Origin: Clostridiales bacterium
GTDB lineage: Bacteria; Bacillota; Clostridia; Christensenellales; Borkfalkiaceae
Reading direction: 5' to 3'
Length of the DNA: 64,000 nt
Assembly: GCA_023667345.1 (NCBI GenBank)
Contig: JAMPAF010000002.1
Span: forward strand, 1-64,000
In this document: piece by piece, positions 49,986 through 59,714 of the stretch
Layout: every line of letters starts with the position of its first letter
Numbering within the stretch: position 1 is the stretch's first letter
Notes under the pieces: model-generated
What the model was told of the DNA's origin: nothing
Databases searched by the model: none
What the model saw: the letters and a program-made list of their open reading frames with translations, nothing else
Translations under genes and position numbers: made by a program

Positions 49986-50797
49986 TGGTCGGAAAGCTCT
50001 TTCGAGCGCTTTACGCACGCGTCGACGGCGTCGGCGATTATGCCGCGGAAATTGTTTTTCTCGAACACCTTGACAGCCTCGATAGTCGTGCCGCCCTTAC
50101 TGCATACGTTCATAATCAGTTCGGAAAGGTGTTTTTCGCTCTCCATAAGCATACCGCAACTGCCCCAAACCGTCTGCAAAGCCAAAAGTTTAGCTTCGTC
50201 CGCAGTAAGCCCCTGCTTTACGCCCGCGTCGATTAAACTGTCGATAAACATAAAAGCGTACGCGGGTCCGCTGCCGCTTATGCCCGTAACCGCGTCGAGC
50301 TTATCCTCGCTCACGCTCAAAACGCGCCCCAAACAACCCAAAAGGTTGAATATGAAGTCCGAGTCGTCCGTGCTCTTGTTGAAATCGGTTACGTCTGCGG
50401 CAAGCATACCATAGCCCGCAACGCAGGGCAGATTTGGCATACAGCGGGCAACCTTTATGAGCCCCACGCCGAAAGAATTTTTGATAGTCGCCTTTTTGAC
50501 TCCCGCCATAATGCTTATGACCTTTTCGGGGCAAACGCCTTTAAGCTCGGCGGCAAGCGCGGCAAAACTCTGCGGTTTAACGGCAATGAGCACAAACTCG
50601 CTGTTTTCGGCAACGAAGCGGTTGTCGTCGGTAACGCACACGTCGAGTTCGTCGCAAACTTTATCGAGCTTTTCGCGGTCTAAATCGCTCACGACGACTT
50701 TTTTCATGCGCAGAATACCGCTGTCGGCAACGCCTTTAAGTATGGCGTTCGCCATATTGCCGCAGCCGATTATTCCCAGTTTAAATTGTTTTTTCAT
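49982..50797 (-). CDS. proC: Pyrroline-5-carboxylate reductase
   Basis: A 271-residue enzyme completing proline synthesis. Rossmann motif GIIGCGNMANAIL (residues 8-20), VVSDLDREKL, and SGSGPAYAFMFIDSL of the C-terminal domain are seen. ATG 50797 follows TTGGAGA; an upstream frame from 50902 is not the real start. Divergent from tRNA-Trp. Confidence 0.93.
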   Translation of the reverse strand: MKKQFKLGIIGCGNMANAILKGVADSGILRMKKVVVSDLDREKLDKVCDELDVCVTDDNRFVAENSEFVLIAVKPQSFAALAAELKGVCPEKVISIMAGVKKATIKNSFGVGLIKVARCMPNLPCVAGYGMLAADVTDFNKSTDDSDFIFNLLGCLGRVLSVSEDKLDAVTGISGSGPAYAFMFIDSLIDAGVKQGLTADEAKLLALQTVWGSCGMLMESEKHLSELIMNVCSKGGTTIEAVKVFEKNNFRGIIADAVDACVKRSKELSDQ

Positions 50798-50866
50798 ATA
50801 ACCAGTCTCCAAAAACAGTTGACTAAAATGTTTTGATAATATATAATTGTGAGCGTTGAAAATCTT

Positions 50867-50941
50867 AGGGGAGTAGCTCAACGGTAGAGTCGCGGTCTCC
50901 AAAACCGTCGGTTGCGTGTTCGAATCGCGTCTCCCCTGCCA
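50867..50941 (+). tRNA. tRNA-Trp (CCA anticodon)
   Basis: A 75-nt tRNA with encoded CCA. Acceptor 50867-50873 with 50931-50937 (AGGGGAG and CTCCCCT), D arm GCTC/GAGT, anticodon stem GCGGT/ACCGT with the CCA anticodon at 50899-50901, and T arm around TTCGAAT. All stems pair, allowing G-U. A terminator follows at once. Its 3' half is repeated downstream. Confidence 0.95.
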
Positions 50942-51049
50942 GAATTCCGTGCCCTTGCGGTGCGGAATTTTTTGTTAGATGCCTAACGGCAGAGTAGCGT
51001 TTCCCACCAAAACCGTCGGTTGCGTGTTCGAATCGCGTCTCCCCTGCCA
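50942..51049 (+). repeat. First 108-bp repeat with degenerate tRNA-Trp copy
   Basis: The unit starts with the tRNA terminator hairpin and ends with a copy of tRNA-Trp from AAAACCGTCGG through to CCTGCCA. Its 5' half (TTAGATGCCTAACGGCAGAG) is only partially alike to the tRNA and cannot pair with the 3' acceptor strand, so it is a tRNA pseudogene-like repeat rather than a functional gene. The 108-bp unit recurs exactly at 51050-51157. Confidence 0.8.
50943..50973 (+). terminator. Terminator directly after tRNA-Trp
   Basis: AATTCCG (50943-50949) and CGGAATT (50963-50969) pair with six T ending at 50973. The same hairpin is repeated at the start of each downstream unit. Confidence 0.75.
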
Positions 51050-51157
51050 GAATTCCGTGCCCTTGCGGTGCGGAATTTTTTGTTAGATGCCTAACGGCAG
51101 AGTAGCGTTTCCCACCAAAACCGTCGGTTGCGTGTTCGAATCGCGTCTCCCCTGCCA
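51050..51157 (+). repeat. Second 108-bp repeat with degenerate tRNA-Trp copy
   Basis: Exact second copy of 50942-51049. It is again a terminator hairpin plus a tRNA-like sequence with broken 5' half. The array ends in a long terminator at 51158. Confidence 0.8.
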
Positions 51158-51194
51158 AAGCCCACGCTTTGCCGCACGGCAAGCGTGGGCTTTT
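51158..51194 (+). terminator. Strong terminator ending the tRNA array
   Basis: AAGCCCACGCTT (51158-51169) and AAGCGTGGGCTT (51181-51192) form a 12-bp stem around GCCGCACGGC and are followed by TT. It terminates plus-strand transcription before the convergent genes. From 51195 to 51354 I see no gene. Confidence 0.8.
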
Positions 51195-51338
51195 AACGTG
51201 GGAGACCGAAGAGAACACGTTTTCATAGGGTTCCCGAAAAAATTGCGCAGCAAGTTTTTTGGGAAAAGGAGAAACAACGCAAGCGAAATTGCATTTGGCA
51301 TTTATGCTAAATGCATAAAGAGGCGTTTGTTTCGACGC

Positions 51339-51352
51339 AATCGCGTCTCCCC
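51339..51352 (+). repeat. Fourth fragment of the tRNA-Trp 3' end
   Basis: AATCGCGTCTCCCC matches the tRNA-Trp T-loop-to-acceptor region exactly over 14 nt, with GTTTCGAC preceding it. It borders the two orphan membrane genes that follow. Such fragments are left when elements insert at tRNA genes, though 14 bp alone is weak proof. Confidence 0.5.
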
Positions 51353-51354
51353 CA

Positions 51355-52353
51355 TTATTCAGAATAATGCCCGAAATCGAATTTTTCGTAATGGTCTACG
51401 TAAAACTTTTTCATTCCGCTTTCAAAATCATAAAGCGAATCCAATTCTGAGAACTCGTCGACTAACTGCCACAACTCTTCACTGCACTCTTCGGATAAAT
51501 CGTCGTAGTTGTTCAATAAGTCGTACTTTTCTTTAATTGCTATCGCTCGCTTGCAGATATCGGTAAGTTCGGGCAAGCCGAAAAGCCGACACGCCTGCAA
51601 CAGTTGTTTGTCCGTGATTTCCGTACTATTGATAAAGAACTCGTCAAAACCCGACTCGCTCATATCTTCGTAGAGCGTCCACAGTATGTAGTATACCTTT
51701 AAGCAATCGGGCAGCTTGTCGATTTGCGCACTGTCGTGATTGACAAATTCAAGTAAACCCGAAAAGCAGTCGTTCGGAAAAAGTTCTTCGAATTTTTTAT
51801 TCAAGTCTTTTTTAGCGTTGTTAGCGCGCCAAAAACAATCAATCAACCCGTACGTCTCTTTTAAACCGTCCAACAGATAAAATTGCAGATTTATGCCGCT
51901 GCCCTTGTAAAGTTTAAAATGAATACTCCCGCCGTTTTTCAGCAAAATCGAGCGGCGCGGCACGATTTTCTTGATATTGTCGTAATTAGTCGAACGCGTA
52001 AAGCCCGTAACCGAACGTAGAACCGAAGATTTTGACACGAAGTACCAAGAACGTTGTTTGTTAAACAATAACGCGAAGGTTGCCGCGATAAAAGTAAAAC
52101 CTAAAATTACCAGCACAAGGAATAACACCGACCACATTACCGTTCGCGTAAGCGCGAGAACAAGAAAAACTACCGCGGGTACAAGCAGCATAGGCAAAAT
52201 TGTTCTGAGAGCGGCGCAATAATTGGTTAAATTCGATATTTCAATCACAAGACTTTGCTCACGGCTGTCGTAAGAAAACCCTTTAAGGTTATTTAATTTT
52301 AACGTCAAGTCCCCGTCGCCGAGCGATTCTGCTTTATCGAATTTTTCGTTCAT
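51355..52353 (-). CDS. Orphan membrane protein with DUF4375-like C-terminus
   Basis: A 332-residue protein with a short N-terminal region, two membrane segments (about residues 53-70 and 78-96), a middle basic part, and an acidic C-terminal half. The C-terminal stretch SGFDEFFINSTEITDKQ and LDSLYDFESGMKKFYVDH resembles DUF4375/DMP19-type domains. ATG 52353 has GGTGGTGAGA upstream, a leader shared with the next gene. No function assigned. Confidence 0.5.
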   Translation of the reverse strand: MNEKFDKAESLGDGDLTLKLNNLKGFSYDSREQSLVIEISNLTNYCAALRTILPMLLVPAVVFLVLALTRTVMWSVLFLVLVILGFTFIAATFALLFNKQRSWYFVSKSSVLRSVTGFTRSTNYDNIKKIVPRRSILLKNGGSIHFKLYKGSGINLQFYLLDGLKETYGLIDCFWRANNAKKDLNKKFEELFPNDCFSGLLEFVNHDSAQIDKLPDCLKVYYILWTLYEDMSESGFDEFFINSTEITDKQLLQACRLFGLPELTDICKRAIAIKEKYDLLNNYDDLSEECSEELWQLVDEFSELDSLYDFESGMKKFYVDHYEKFDFGHYSE

Positions 52354-52392
52354 TCTCACCACCCGTTATAAAGGTTAAATCCTCCGCTTCGT

Positions 52393-52917
52393 TTATGCAT
52401 TTGGTGCTTCTTTGTTCTTCTTGAACAAATCTCTGTAACGTTTAACTTTTTTTACCCTTTTTGTAGTTTCCAACGCAAAGAGCATTATCATGGCTACAAT
52501 AACCAAACCTAACGCAACATCAGCAATAATATATCCTGCTAACGATTGTACCTTGTATGTGGATAATACTGAGTCACCTTTTCCATCAATTACGTTTTCG
52601 ACTTTTTCACCATAATGTTTGCGGACTTCTTCCTCGGAACTTTCCCATCCCCATTCTACCATCCCGCTGTATTTTATGCCGTTTTCATCAACGTAACTAT
52701 AAAGAGGTATATAGCGGTCATTATGATTTCCTCTGGTCATATATCCGTCAATAACGGCAATTACTTTATCACCGTTTTGTAAAGTATAGTTTCCTTTTTT
52801 AACTTCAAATATTGTATTCATTACCCAAGCAAACCATAAGGTGAACATCACAAAAAAAACCACACTCAAAATCTGTATAGTGGTTAAAAAAACTCTCTTG
52901 TTTGCCTGTGTGCTCAT
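52393..52917 (-). CDS. Orphan membrane protein, DUF3592-like
   Basis: A 174-residue protein with membrane segments near residues 10-36 and 130-150 flanking a soluble domain with repeated Tyr-Gly elements (NGIKYSGMVEWGW). Related in plan to the protein at 1392-2186. ATG 52917 follows GGGTGGTGAGA, nearly identical to the leader at 52353. The nudix stop is only 2 bp upstream, so it may be cotranscribed with nudix. Function unknown. Confidence 0.5.
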   Translation of the reverse strand: MSTQANKRVFLTTIQILSVVFFVMFTLWFAWVMNTIFEVKKGNYTLQNGDKVIAVIDGYMTRGNHNDRYIPLYSYVDENGIKYSGMVEWGWESSEEEVRKHYGEKVENVIDGKGDSVLSTYKVQSLAGYIIADVALGLVIVAMIMLFALETTKRVKKVKRYRDLFKKNKEAPNA

Positions 52918-52919
52918 TC

Positions 52920-53375
52920 TCACCACCCGTATTCAATGTAGTGCACGCCGTTTAAATAGGCTTTTACCGCCTTTTTGCGGTCGTCAATCAAACCGTCGGG
53001 AAGATTATTTAAGTCAAACCACCCTGTCTCCGAACACTTTTCGGGCTCGCAGATATGCGGCTCGCCCGAAAACTCCGCGCACGCAAAATAGCCGTTTATA
53101 AAGGTTAAATCGTTTTCCTTTTCACGCTTGTGTATAAGCGTAAAAAATTCAAGTTTTTCGGGCGCAATACCAACACCGAGTTCTTCTTTCGCCTCGCGCA
53201 CGGCGGCATCTTTCATACTTTCGCCGTGTTCAACGTGACCCGCATACGACAAATCCCAAAGCCCGTCCATAAATCCCGTGTTCTGCCTGCGCTGTAAAAG
53301 TACCTGCGTTTTGCCGTCAACTTCACGCAAAAGCATTACGACGACCGCCGTCGGCGCCTTAAAATGCTCTTTCAT
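52920..53375 (-). CDS. Nudix hydrolase
   Basis: A 151-residue hydrolase. The Nudix box is complete: Gly of GHVEHGES near residue 44, then REAKEELG with catalytic Glu pairs. The family cleaves nucleoside diphosphate derivatives; substrate unknown. Start ATG at 53375 overlaps the purB stop by one base. Confidence 0.9.
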   Translation of the reverse strand: MKEHFKAPTAVVVMLLREVDGKTQVLLQRRQNTGFMDGLWDLSYAGHVEHGESMKDAAVREAKEELGVGIAPEKLEFFTLIHKREKENDLTFINGYFACAEFSGEPHICEPEKCSETGWFDLNNLPDGLIDDRKKAVKAYLNGVHYIEYGW

Positions 53376-54811
53376 TAAACTTTAACGTCGCCCTTCAAGC
53401 CCAAATCGCCGCTGTTTGCGTTCAAAACGGGGTCAATCTCGTTTGCGATAAACTCGACCGTCTGCGAGGGCGCGCGCCCTATAAACTTCTTCGCGTCTAA
53501 AATTTCGTCCAACTTTCCGTGCACTGCTTTGAACATTCCGTCGGCTTTTATAAGCTCGATAAGGTTATTTTCAAGCCCGTTCACCTTGACGTTTTTGCCC
53601 GCTTCCATCGAAAGCACCCTTATTCTCTCGTGCAAATCCTGCCTGTCGCCGCCCGCCTTTACGCACTCCATAATGATATTTTCGGTAGCCATAAAGGGCA
53701 GCTCCGCGGCAATGTGCTTTGCGATAACCTTGTCGTAAACGACGAGATTTTCGGACACGTTCATATAGATATTCAGAATGCCGTCCAAAGCGAGGAACGC
53801 CTGCGCGATAACGATTCTGCGGTTTGCCGAGTCGTCGAGAGTCCTTTCAAACCACTGCGTGCTTGCCGTTATAGCCGCGTTCATGGGAAGCGACACAACG
53901 TACCTTGCAAGAGAGCCCATTCTTTCGCTGCGCATGGGGTTGCGCTTGTAAGCCATAGCTGAAGAGCCTATCTGCGACTTTTCGAAGGGCTCCTCAACCT
54001 CCTTCATATTCTGCAAAATGCGGATATCGTTAGAGAATTTATACGCGCTCTGGGCAATCTGGGAAAGAACGCACAAAACGTTATAGTCGAATTTTCGGGG
54101 ATAGGTCTGCCCCGTCACGCCGTAAACCTTGTCGTAACCGAGCTTTTCCACGACCTTCTTTTCAAGTTCTTTAATCTTTTCCTCGTCGCCGCCGAACAGC
54201 TCCATAAAGCTTGCCTGCGTGCCCGTCGTACCCTTAACCCCGCGCAGTTTAAAGCAGTTTTCGAGGTTGACGAGGTTGTCGTAGTCCATCTTTAAATCTT
54301 GTAGCCACAGCGTTGCGCGCTTGCCAACCGTCGTAAGCTGGGCGGGCTGTAAGTGGGTAAAGCCCAAAGTCGGCATATCCTTGTATTTGAGCGCAAAATT
54401 TTTGAGCTTGTCCATAACGTTTACAAGCTTTTTCTTTATAATTTTAAGCGCGTCGCGCATTACGATAAGTTCGGAATTGCAGTCGACAAAACAGCTCGTC
54501 GCGCCGAGGTGAATTATGGGGCGGGCGGTCTTTGCCTGCTCGCCGTAGGCGCGAACGTGCGCCATAACGTCGTGACGCACCTCCCTTTCGAACCTTTCCG
54601 CAAGCTCGAAATTTATATCTTCGGCGTATTTTTTGAGTTCGTCAACCTGCGCCTCTGTGATATTCAAGCCGAGTTCCATTTCGGACTCTGCAAGAGCTAT
54701 CCAGAGTTTGCGCCAAAGCTTAAAACGCTTTTCGTCGGAAAAAGCTTCAGCCATTTCGCGGCTTGCGTAGCGCGTAATTAAAGGGTTTGCGTAAATGCTG
54801 TTGTCTGCCAT
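53375..54811 (-). CDS. purB: Adenylosuccinate lyase
   Basis: A 478-residue fumarase-superfamily enzyme acting twice in purine synthesis. Signature loop SSAMAYKRNPMRSE near residue 287, and the TSCFVDCN and GFTHLQPAQLTT blocks are typical. Length is normal. It precedes the Nudix gene. Confidence 0.94.
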   Translation of the reverse strand: MADNSIYANPLITRYASREMAEAFSDEKRFKLWRKLWIALAESEMELGLNITEAQVDELKKYAEDINFELAERFEREVRHDVMAHVRAYGEQAKTARPIIHLGATSCFVDCNSELIVMRDALKIIKKKLVNVMDKLKNFALKYKDMPTLGFTHLQPAQLTTVGKRATLWLQDLKMDYDNLVNLENCFKLRGVKGTTGTQASFMELFGGDEEKIKELEKKVVEKLGYDKVYGVTGQTYPRKFDYNVLCVLSQIAQSAYKFSNDIRILQNMKEVEEPFEKSQIGSSAMAYKRNPMRSERMGSLARYVVSLPMNAAITASTQWFERTLDDSANRRIVIAQAFLALDGILNIYMNVSENLVVYDKVIAKHIAAELPFMATENIIMECVKAGGDRQDLHERIRVLSMEAGKNVKVNGLENNLIELIKADGMFKAVHGKLDEILDAKKFIGRAPSQTVEFIANEIDPVLNANSGDLGLKGDVKV

Positions 54812-54823
54812 AATTATCTCCGT

Positions 54824-55048
54824 TTATTTATTTTTCGATTTTGTGATTAAAGTTACTATCAAGGTCACGGCTAAAACAATCGCTGCCACAGCCGCAATTA
54901 TCAAGCCCGACGCCATAGCAAAGAGCGAAATTATTACGGGCACTGCGTTGCCCTTTTGCGTAAAATAGACAATAAGTCCTATTATAAAGCACAGCAGCCC
55001 CGCCGCGCACACTCCGCCCGCAAGCGCGAGCAATGCCTTTTTGCTCAT
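54824..55048 (-). CDS. Small two-helix membrane protein
   Basis: A 74-residue hydrophobic protein with membrane segments around residues 4-28 and 39-66. ATG 55048 is chosen because the longer frame from 55096 would overlap the cyclophilin. The stop is 12 bp before the purB start. No homology recognised. Confidence 0.55.
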   Translation of the reverse strand: MSKKALLALAGGVCAAGLLCFIIGLIVYFTQKGNAVPVIISLFAMASGLIIAAVAAIVLAVTLIVTLITKSKNK

Positions 55049-55049
55049 A

Positions 55050-55574
55050 TTATCTCGCCTTTTGCGGCGCGGGATAAGAAACGCCGAAGGTTTCAACAGT
55101 GACCTTTTTCATTGTCTGGTCTTTTTTCGGTTTGTCATAATAGTCGGTTGCAACGCTTGCGATTTCGTCAACCGTATCAATACCCTCTACAACCTTGCCG
55201 AATGCCGCATACTGCCCGTCGAGATATGAAGCGTTCGCGTGCATAATAAAGAACTGCGAGCCCGCGCTGTTGGGGTCGTTTGCGCGCGCCATGGAAATTA
55301 CTCCGCGCTCGTGCTTAATATCGTTGCCCTTAAAGCCGTTTAAGGAAAATTCGCCCTTAATCTGATAACCGGGACCGCCCGTGCCCACGCCCGCAGGGTC
55401 GCCGCCCTGTATCATAAAGCCCTTAATAACGCGGTGAAATATAAGTCCGTCGTAAAAGCCCGAGTTTGCAAGCGCAATAAAGTTATTAACCGTGTTGGGC
55501 GCCTTGTCGGGATAGAGCTCCACCTTGATTTTGCGTCCGTTTTCCATTTCGATAGTTGCGATAGGGTTTGACAT
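55050..55574 (-). CDS. Peptidyl-prolyl cis-trans isomerase (cyclophilin type)
   Basis: A 174-residue cyclophilin. Catalytic and binding motifs FHRVIKGFMIQGGD, SQFFIMHA and AFGKVVEG are present. No signal peptide, so cytoplasmic. ATG 55574 follows AGAGGTTAAATTT and is preferred over 55607. Confidence 0.93.
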   Translation of the reverse strand: MSNPIATIEMENGRKIKVELYPDKAPNTVNNFIALANSGFYDGLIFHRVIKGFMIQGGDPAGVGTGGPGYQIKGEFSLNGFKGNDIKHERGVISMARANDPNSAGSQFFIMHANASYLDGQYAAFGKVVEGIDTVDEIASVATDYYDKPKKDQTMKKVTVETFGVSYPAPQKAR

Positions 55575-55590
55575 AAATTTAACCTCTTTA

Positions 55591-56046
55591 TTATAAATTT
55601 TCCTCATATTTCTCTATTCTCACGCCCGCCTCTTTAAAAAGCTGCATTGAAAATTCATCGGGATAGCCCTCTTTGTACACCACGCGGGCAATTCCCGAAT
55701 TTATTATGATTTTCGCGCAGATTACGCAGGGTTGGTGCGTACAATATAGGGTGCAACCTTCCACACTGCAACCCACTCTCGCCGCCTGAATTATGGCATT
55801 CTGCTCGGCGTGAACGGCGTAGCACAGCTCGTGCCGCGTGCCGCTTTCTATGCCACGCTCTTTACGCATACAAACGCCCTTGTCCGCACAGCTTTTTATG
55901 CCCTGCGGCGCGCCGTTGTAGCCCGTGGCGATAACTCTTTTGTTTTTGACGATAATCGCGCCGACGTGGCGGTTTTGCTGAAAGCAGCTCGACCAGCCGC
56001 CTATCTGCACCGCCATATCCATAAAACGCTTATCCCACTTATCCAT
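55591..56046 (-). CDS. Deoxycytidylate deaminase (ComEB-like)
   Basis: A 151-residue zinc enzyme with HAEQNAI (zinc His, catalytic Glu) near residue 74 and the CTHQPCVIC zinc cysteines near residue 98. It deaminates dCMP to dUMP, or a related nucleotide. Followed by the cyclophilin. Confidence 0.88.
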   Translation of the reverse strand: MDKWDKRFMDMAVQIGGWSSCFQQNRHVGAIIVKNKRVIATGYNGAPQGIKSCADKGVCMRKERGIESGTRHELCYAVHAEQNAIIQAARVGCSVEGCTLYCTHQPCVICAKIIINSGIARVVYKEGYPDEFSMQLFKEAGVRIEKYEENL

Positions 56047-56287
56047 AAAAACACCCGCAAAATCTTTTTGTCACGGATATTTTACCATATTGTAACTGAA
56101 AATGCAATTTTTTGTTTTGCCGTTGTTTGATTTTCTTTTGATAAGTTTATAAAAATAAACGAGAGAAAATAATGCGTAATGCGGAATTAAGAATGCGGAA
56201 TTGCGGTGCTTTTAAATTGTGTACCAAAATTACGAATTCAAAATTCCGAATTAAAAAATTGAAATAAAATCGGAGGATTTAAATTAT
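56047..56287 (+). other. groESL upstream region without CIRCE
   Basis: This 241-bp gap holds a possible promoter (TTGATT near 56126, TAAAAA near 56149), repeated AATGCGGAATT at about 56178 and 56192, and AT-rich palindromic stretches near 56234-56262. I find no CIRCE-type TTAGCACTC-N9-GAGTGCTAA. How groESL is controlled is not visible. Confidence 0.6.
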
Positions 56288-56572
56288 ATGAGTATTAAGC
56301 CTTTATTCGACAAAGTTGTCGTTGAAGCGGTGAAAGCCGAGGAAAAGTCCAAGGGCGGCATTATTTTAACCGCCGCCGCACAGGAAAAACCAGCAACCTG
56401 CCTTGTGGTTGCCGTAGGTCCCGGCGGAGTTGTAGACGGCAAGGAAGTTACCATGCAGGTTAAAGTGGGCGACAAAGTTCTTCTTTCCAAGTACAGCGGC
56501 ACCGAAGTCAAGCTTGACGGCAAAGAATACACGATTATCCGCCAGAGCGATATTCTGGCTATCGTAGACTAA
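56288..56572 (+). CDS. groES: Co-chaperonin GroES
   Basis: A 94-residue heptamer-forming chaperonin lid. Typical features: MSIKPLFDKVVVEAVKAEEKS-like start, the mobile loop (KGGIILTAAAQEKPAT, residues 23-38) and GDKVLLSKYSGTEVK. Start after CGGAGG. groEL follows after 20 bp in the same operon. Confidence 0.96.
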   Translation: MSIKPLFDKVVVEAVKAEEKSKGGIILTAAAQEKPATCLVVAVGPGGVVDGKEVTMQVKVGDKVLLSKYSGTEVKLDGKEYTIIRQSDILAIVD

Positions 56573-56577
56573 TTTAA

Positions 56578-58224
<1,647 letters not shown>

Positions 58225-58253
58225 GAGGTTGTTTCCCAAATTACGAAGTCTGA

Positions 58254-58292
58254 AAAACGCCCGCGGCGAAAAAATTTCGCCGCGGGCGTTTT
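58254..58292 (+). terminator. Terminator of groESL
   Basis: Perfect 18-bp stem built from AAAACGCCCGCGGCGAAA and its complement with a 3-nt loop, ending TTTT. One of the strongest hairpins in the window. Confidence 0.95.
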
Positions 58293-58483
58293 AAAGAAAA
58301 CACAAGAAAAAAATAAACCTATTCTTCTGCTTTCTTCTTATTTAATTCTTCTTTATTCTTTAATATATTTTTCTTCTGTGTTATCTAATTCTAAATATAA
58401 TTTTAACCTTAGTACTTTCTTTTATCTTACTTTTCTTTCATTAACGCTTACAATTTCATATTACAAAATGTACCCTTTTTGTA
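58293..58483. other. Pyrimidine-rich tract, no gene seen
   Basis: About 190 bp that is purine-rich on the minus strand (repeated AAGAA, GAAGAA) and starts after the groEL terminator. Short minus-strand frames such as one with ELDNTEEKYIKE are interrupted by stops. Possibly a decayed gene remnant behind the hydrolase, but I cannot support a coding region. Confidence 0.3.
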
Positions 58484-59203
58484 TCAATTTATAAATCTGT
58501 CAACATATTCTTTTGGGTTTGATTGATAAAGTCCGCAATGCCTGAAGCCTTTCAAATTTACGATATTAGCATTTTTATATTTTTTAATGCGCATTTTGCA
58601 TAATTTCGCTTCGTCTTTCGTGCCGTAAAGAAACGTAATTTTACTCTGCTTTTCCGCACTGATTTCAGGCGCTTTAATCGCAAAGCAAGCATTTACAAGA
58701 TTTTTAAGACTACCAAAAGAAACGTTAGGTGCAATCTCTTTCTGAACTTCTCCCATTCCGTTAAAGCACTTATTAAGTTCCTTTGCAACGTCAACGTCGC
58801 CACTCTTAATCTTTTTTAGGCAACGCATGTATTTTTTGTGGAAAATACTTTTTATGGCTTTGGGGAAATCAAATAGCGGCGCACTGTCGATTATCACTTT
58901 ATCGGCTTGAACGAGGTCTTTTGCAAACAAATCGAAAGCCGTGTTGCCGCCGAGCGAAAAACCGAGCAAAACGGCGACCTTTTTAATATTATTTTGCTTT
59001 AAAAAATTTGTTATGGTTATTTCCTCTTCATACATTGAAACGTATTCGGAATTTTCGTAATGTCCGCTCATAGTGGGAATTATAAAATAATAATCTTTAC
59101 CGCAAATCTCAACGAGCTTATCCATAAAAAAACCGCCCGTAAACATAGGATGAATTGCTAAAAACGCTGGCTTACTACTATCGCCAAAGGTTTCAATTTT
59201 CAT
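58484..59203 (-). CDS. Alpha/beta hydrolase
   Basis: A 239-residue serine hydrolase. The nucleophile elbow GFSLGG is near residue 81, with an Asp (GTKDEAK) and His (RHCGLY) near the end completing a triad. Cytosolic. It overlaps the acetyltransferase gene by 4 nt. Substrate unknown. Confidence 0.8.
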   Translation of the reverse strand: MKIETFGDSSKPAFLAIHPMFTGGFFMDKLVEICGKDYYFIIPTMSGHYENSEYVSMYEEEITITNFLKQNNIKKVAVLLGFSLGGNTAFDLFAKDLVQADKVIIDSAPLFDFPKAIKSIFHKKYMRCLKKIKSGDVDVAKELNKCFNGMGEVQKEIAPNVSFGSLKNLVNACFAIKAPEISAEKQSKITFLYGTKDEAKLCKMRIKKYKNANIVNLKGFRHCGLYQSNPKEYVDRFIN

Positions 59204-59709
59204 AAATTTTCCTTAATAAGCGCGTACATTTTCATATCGCGGTAAACGCCGTTTTTGCAAGCGTTTTTGCGTAAAATGCCCTCTAAAACAAAACCGTTCT
59301 TTTCCAAAACTCGGCAACTTGCGGTATTCTCGGCGAACGGCTCGGCGTAAATTCGCACTATGTCGGTACTGTCGAAAACGTGTTTGCACGCAAGTCCTAC
59401 CGCCTCGGTCGCAACACCTTTGCCCCAAAATTTTTCGCCGATATAATAGCCGATTTCGGCGGTCTTGCAGTGAATATTCGTCTGACGGAAAACGCCGACA
59501 CTGCCCGCAACCTCGCCGTTACAGACAACCGCAAAGCAAAAATTCGCCGTTTTGTCGGCTGAAAGGCACAAATTTATGTAATCGAGCGCGTCGCTCTCGG
59601 TATACGGATACGGCAAACCGTCGCGCAGGTTATCTAAAATTTTTTTGTTGTTCAAAAGGTTTGAAAGCGCCCCCGCATCGCTTTTCTTCCACTCTCTTAA
59701 AGTTACCAT
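59200..59709 (-). CDS. GNAT-family N-acetyltransferase (RimJ/RimL type)
   Basis: A 169-residue acetyltransferase with the acetyl-CoA binding motif A (EIGYYIGEKFWGKGVATEAV, about residues 86-105) and ASCRVLEKNGFVLEG near residue 135, typical of RimJ-like enzymes acting on protein N-termini or small amines. Sequence does not fix the substrate. Confidence 0.82.
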   Translation of the reverse strand: MVTLREWKKSDAGALSNLLNNKKILDNLRDGLPYPYTESDALDYINLCLSADKTANFCFAVVCNGEVAGSVGVFRQTNIHCKTAEIGYYIGEKFWGKGVATEAVGLACKHVFDSTDIVRIYAEPFAENTASCRVLEKNGFVLEGILRKNACKNGVYRDMKMYALIKENL

Positions 59710-59714
59710 TTTTC

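Noticed and set aside
50942..51157. Two further functional tRNA-Trp genes
   Set aside because: Their 5' halves do not pair with the CTCCCCT acceptor strand and the anticodon loop region is distorted; they are degenerate copies.
56047..56287. CIRCE element for groESL
   Set aside because: No TTAGCACTC-N9-GAGTGCTAA or close variant was found in the intergenic region.
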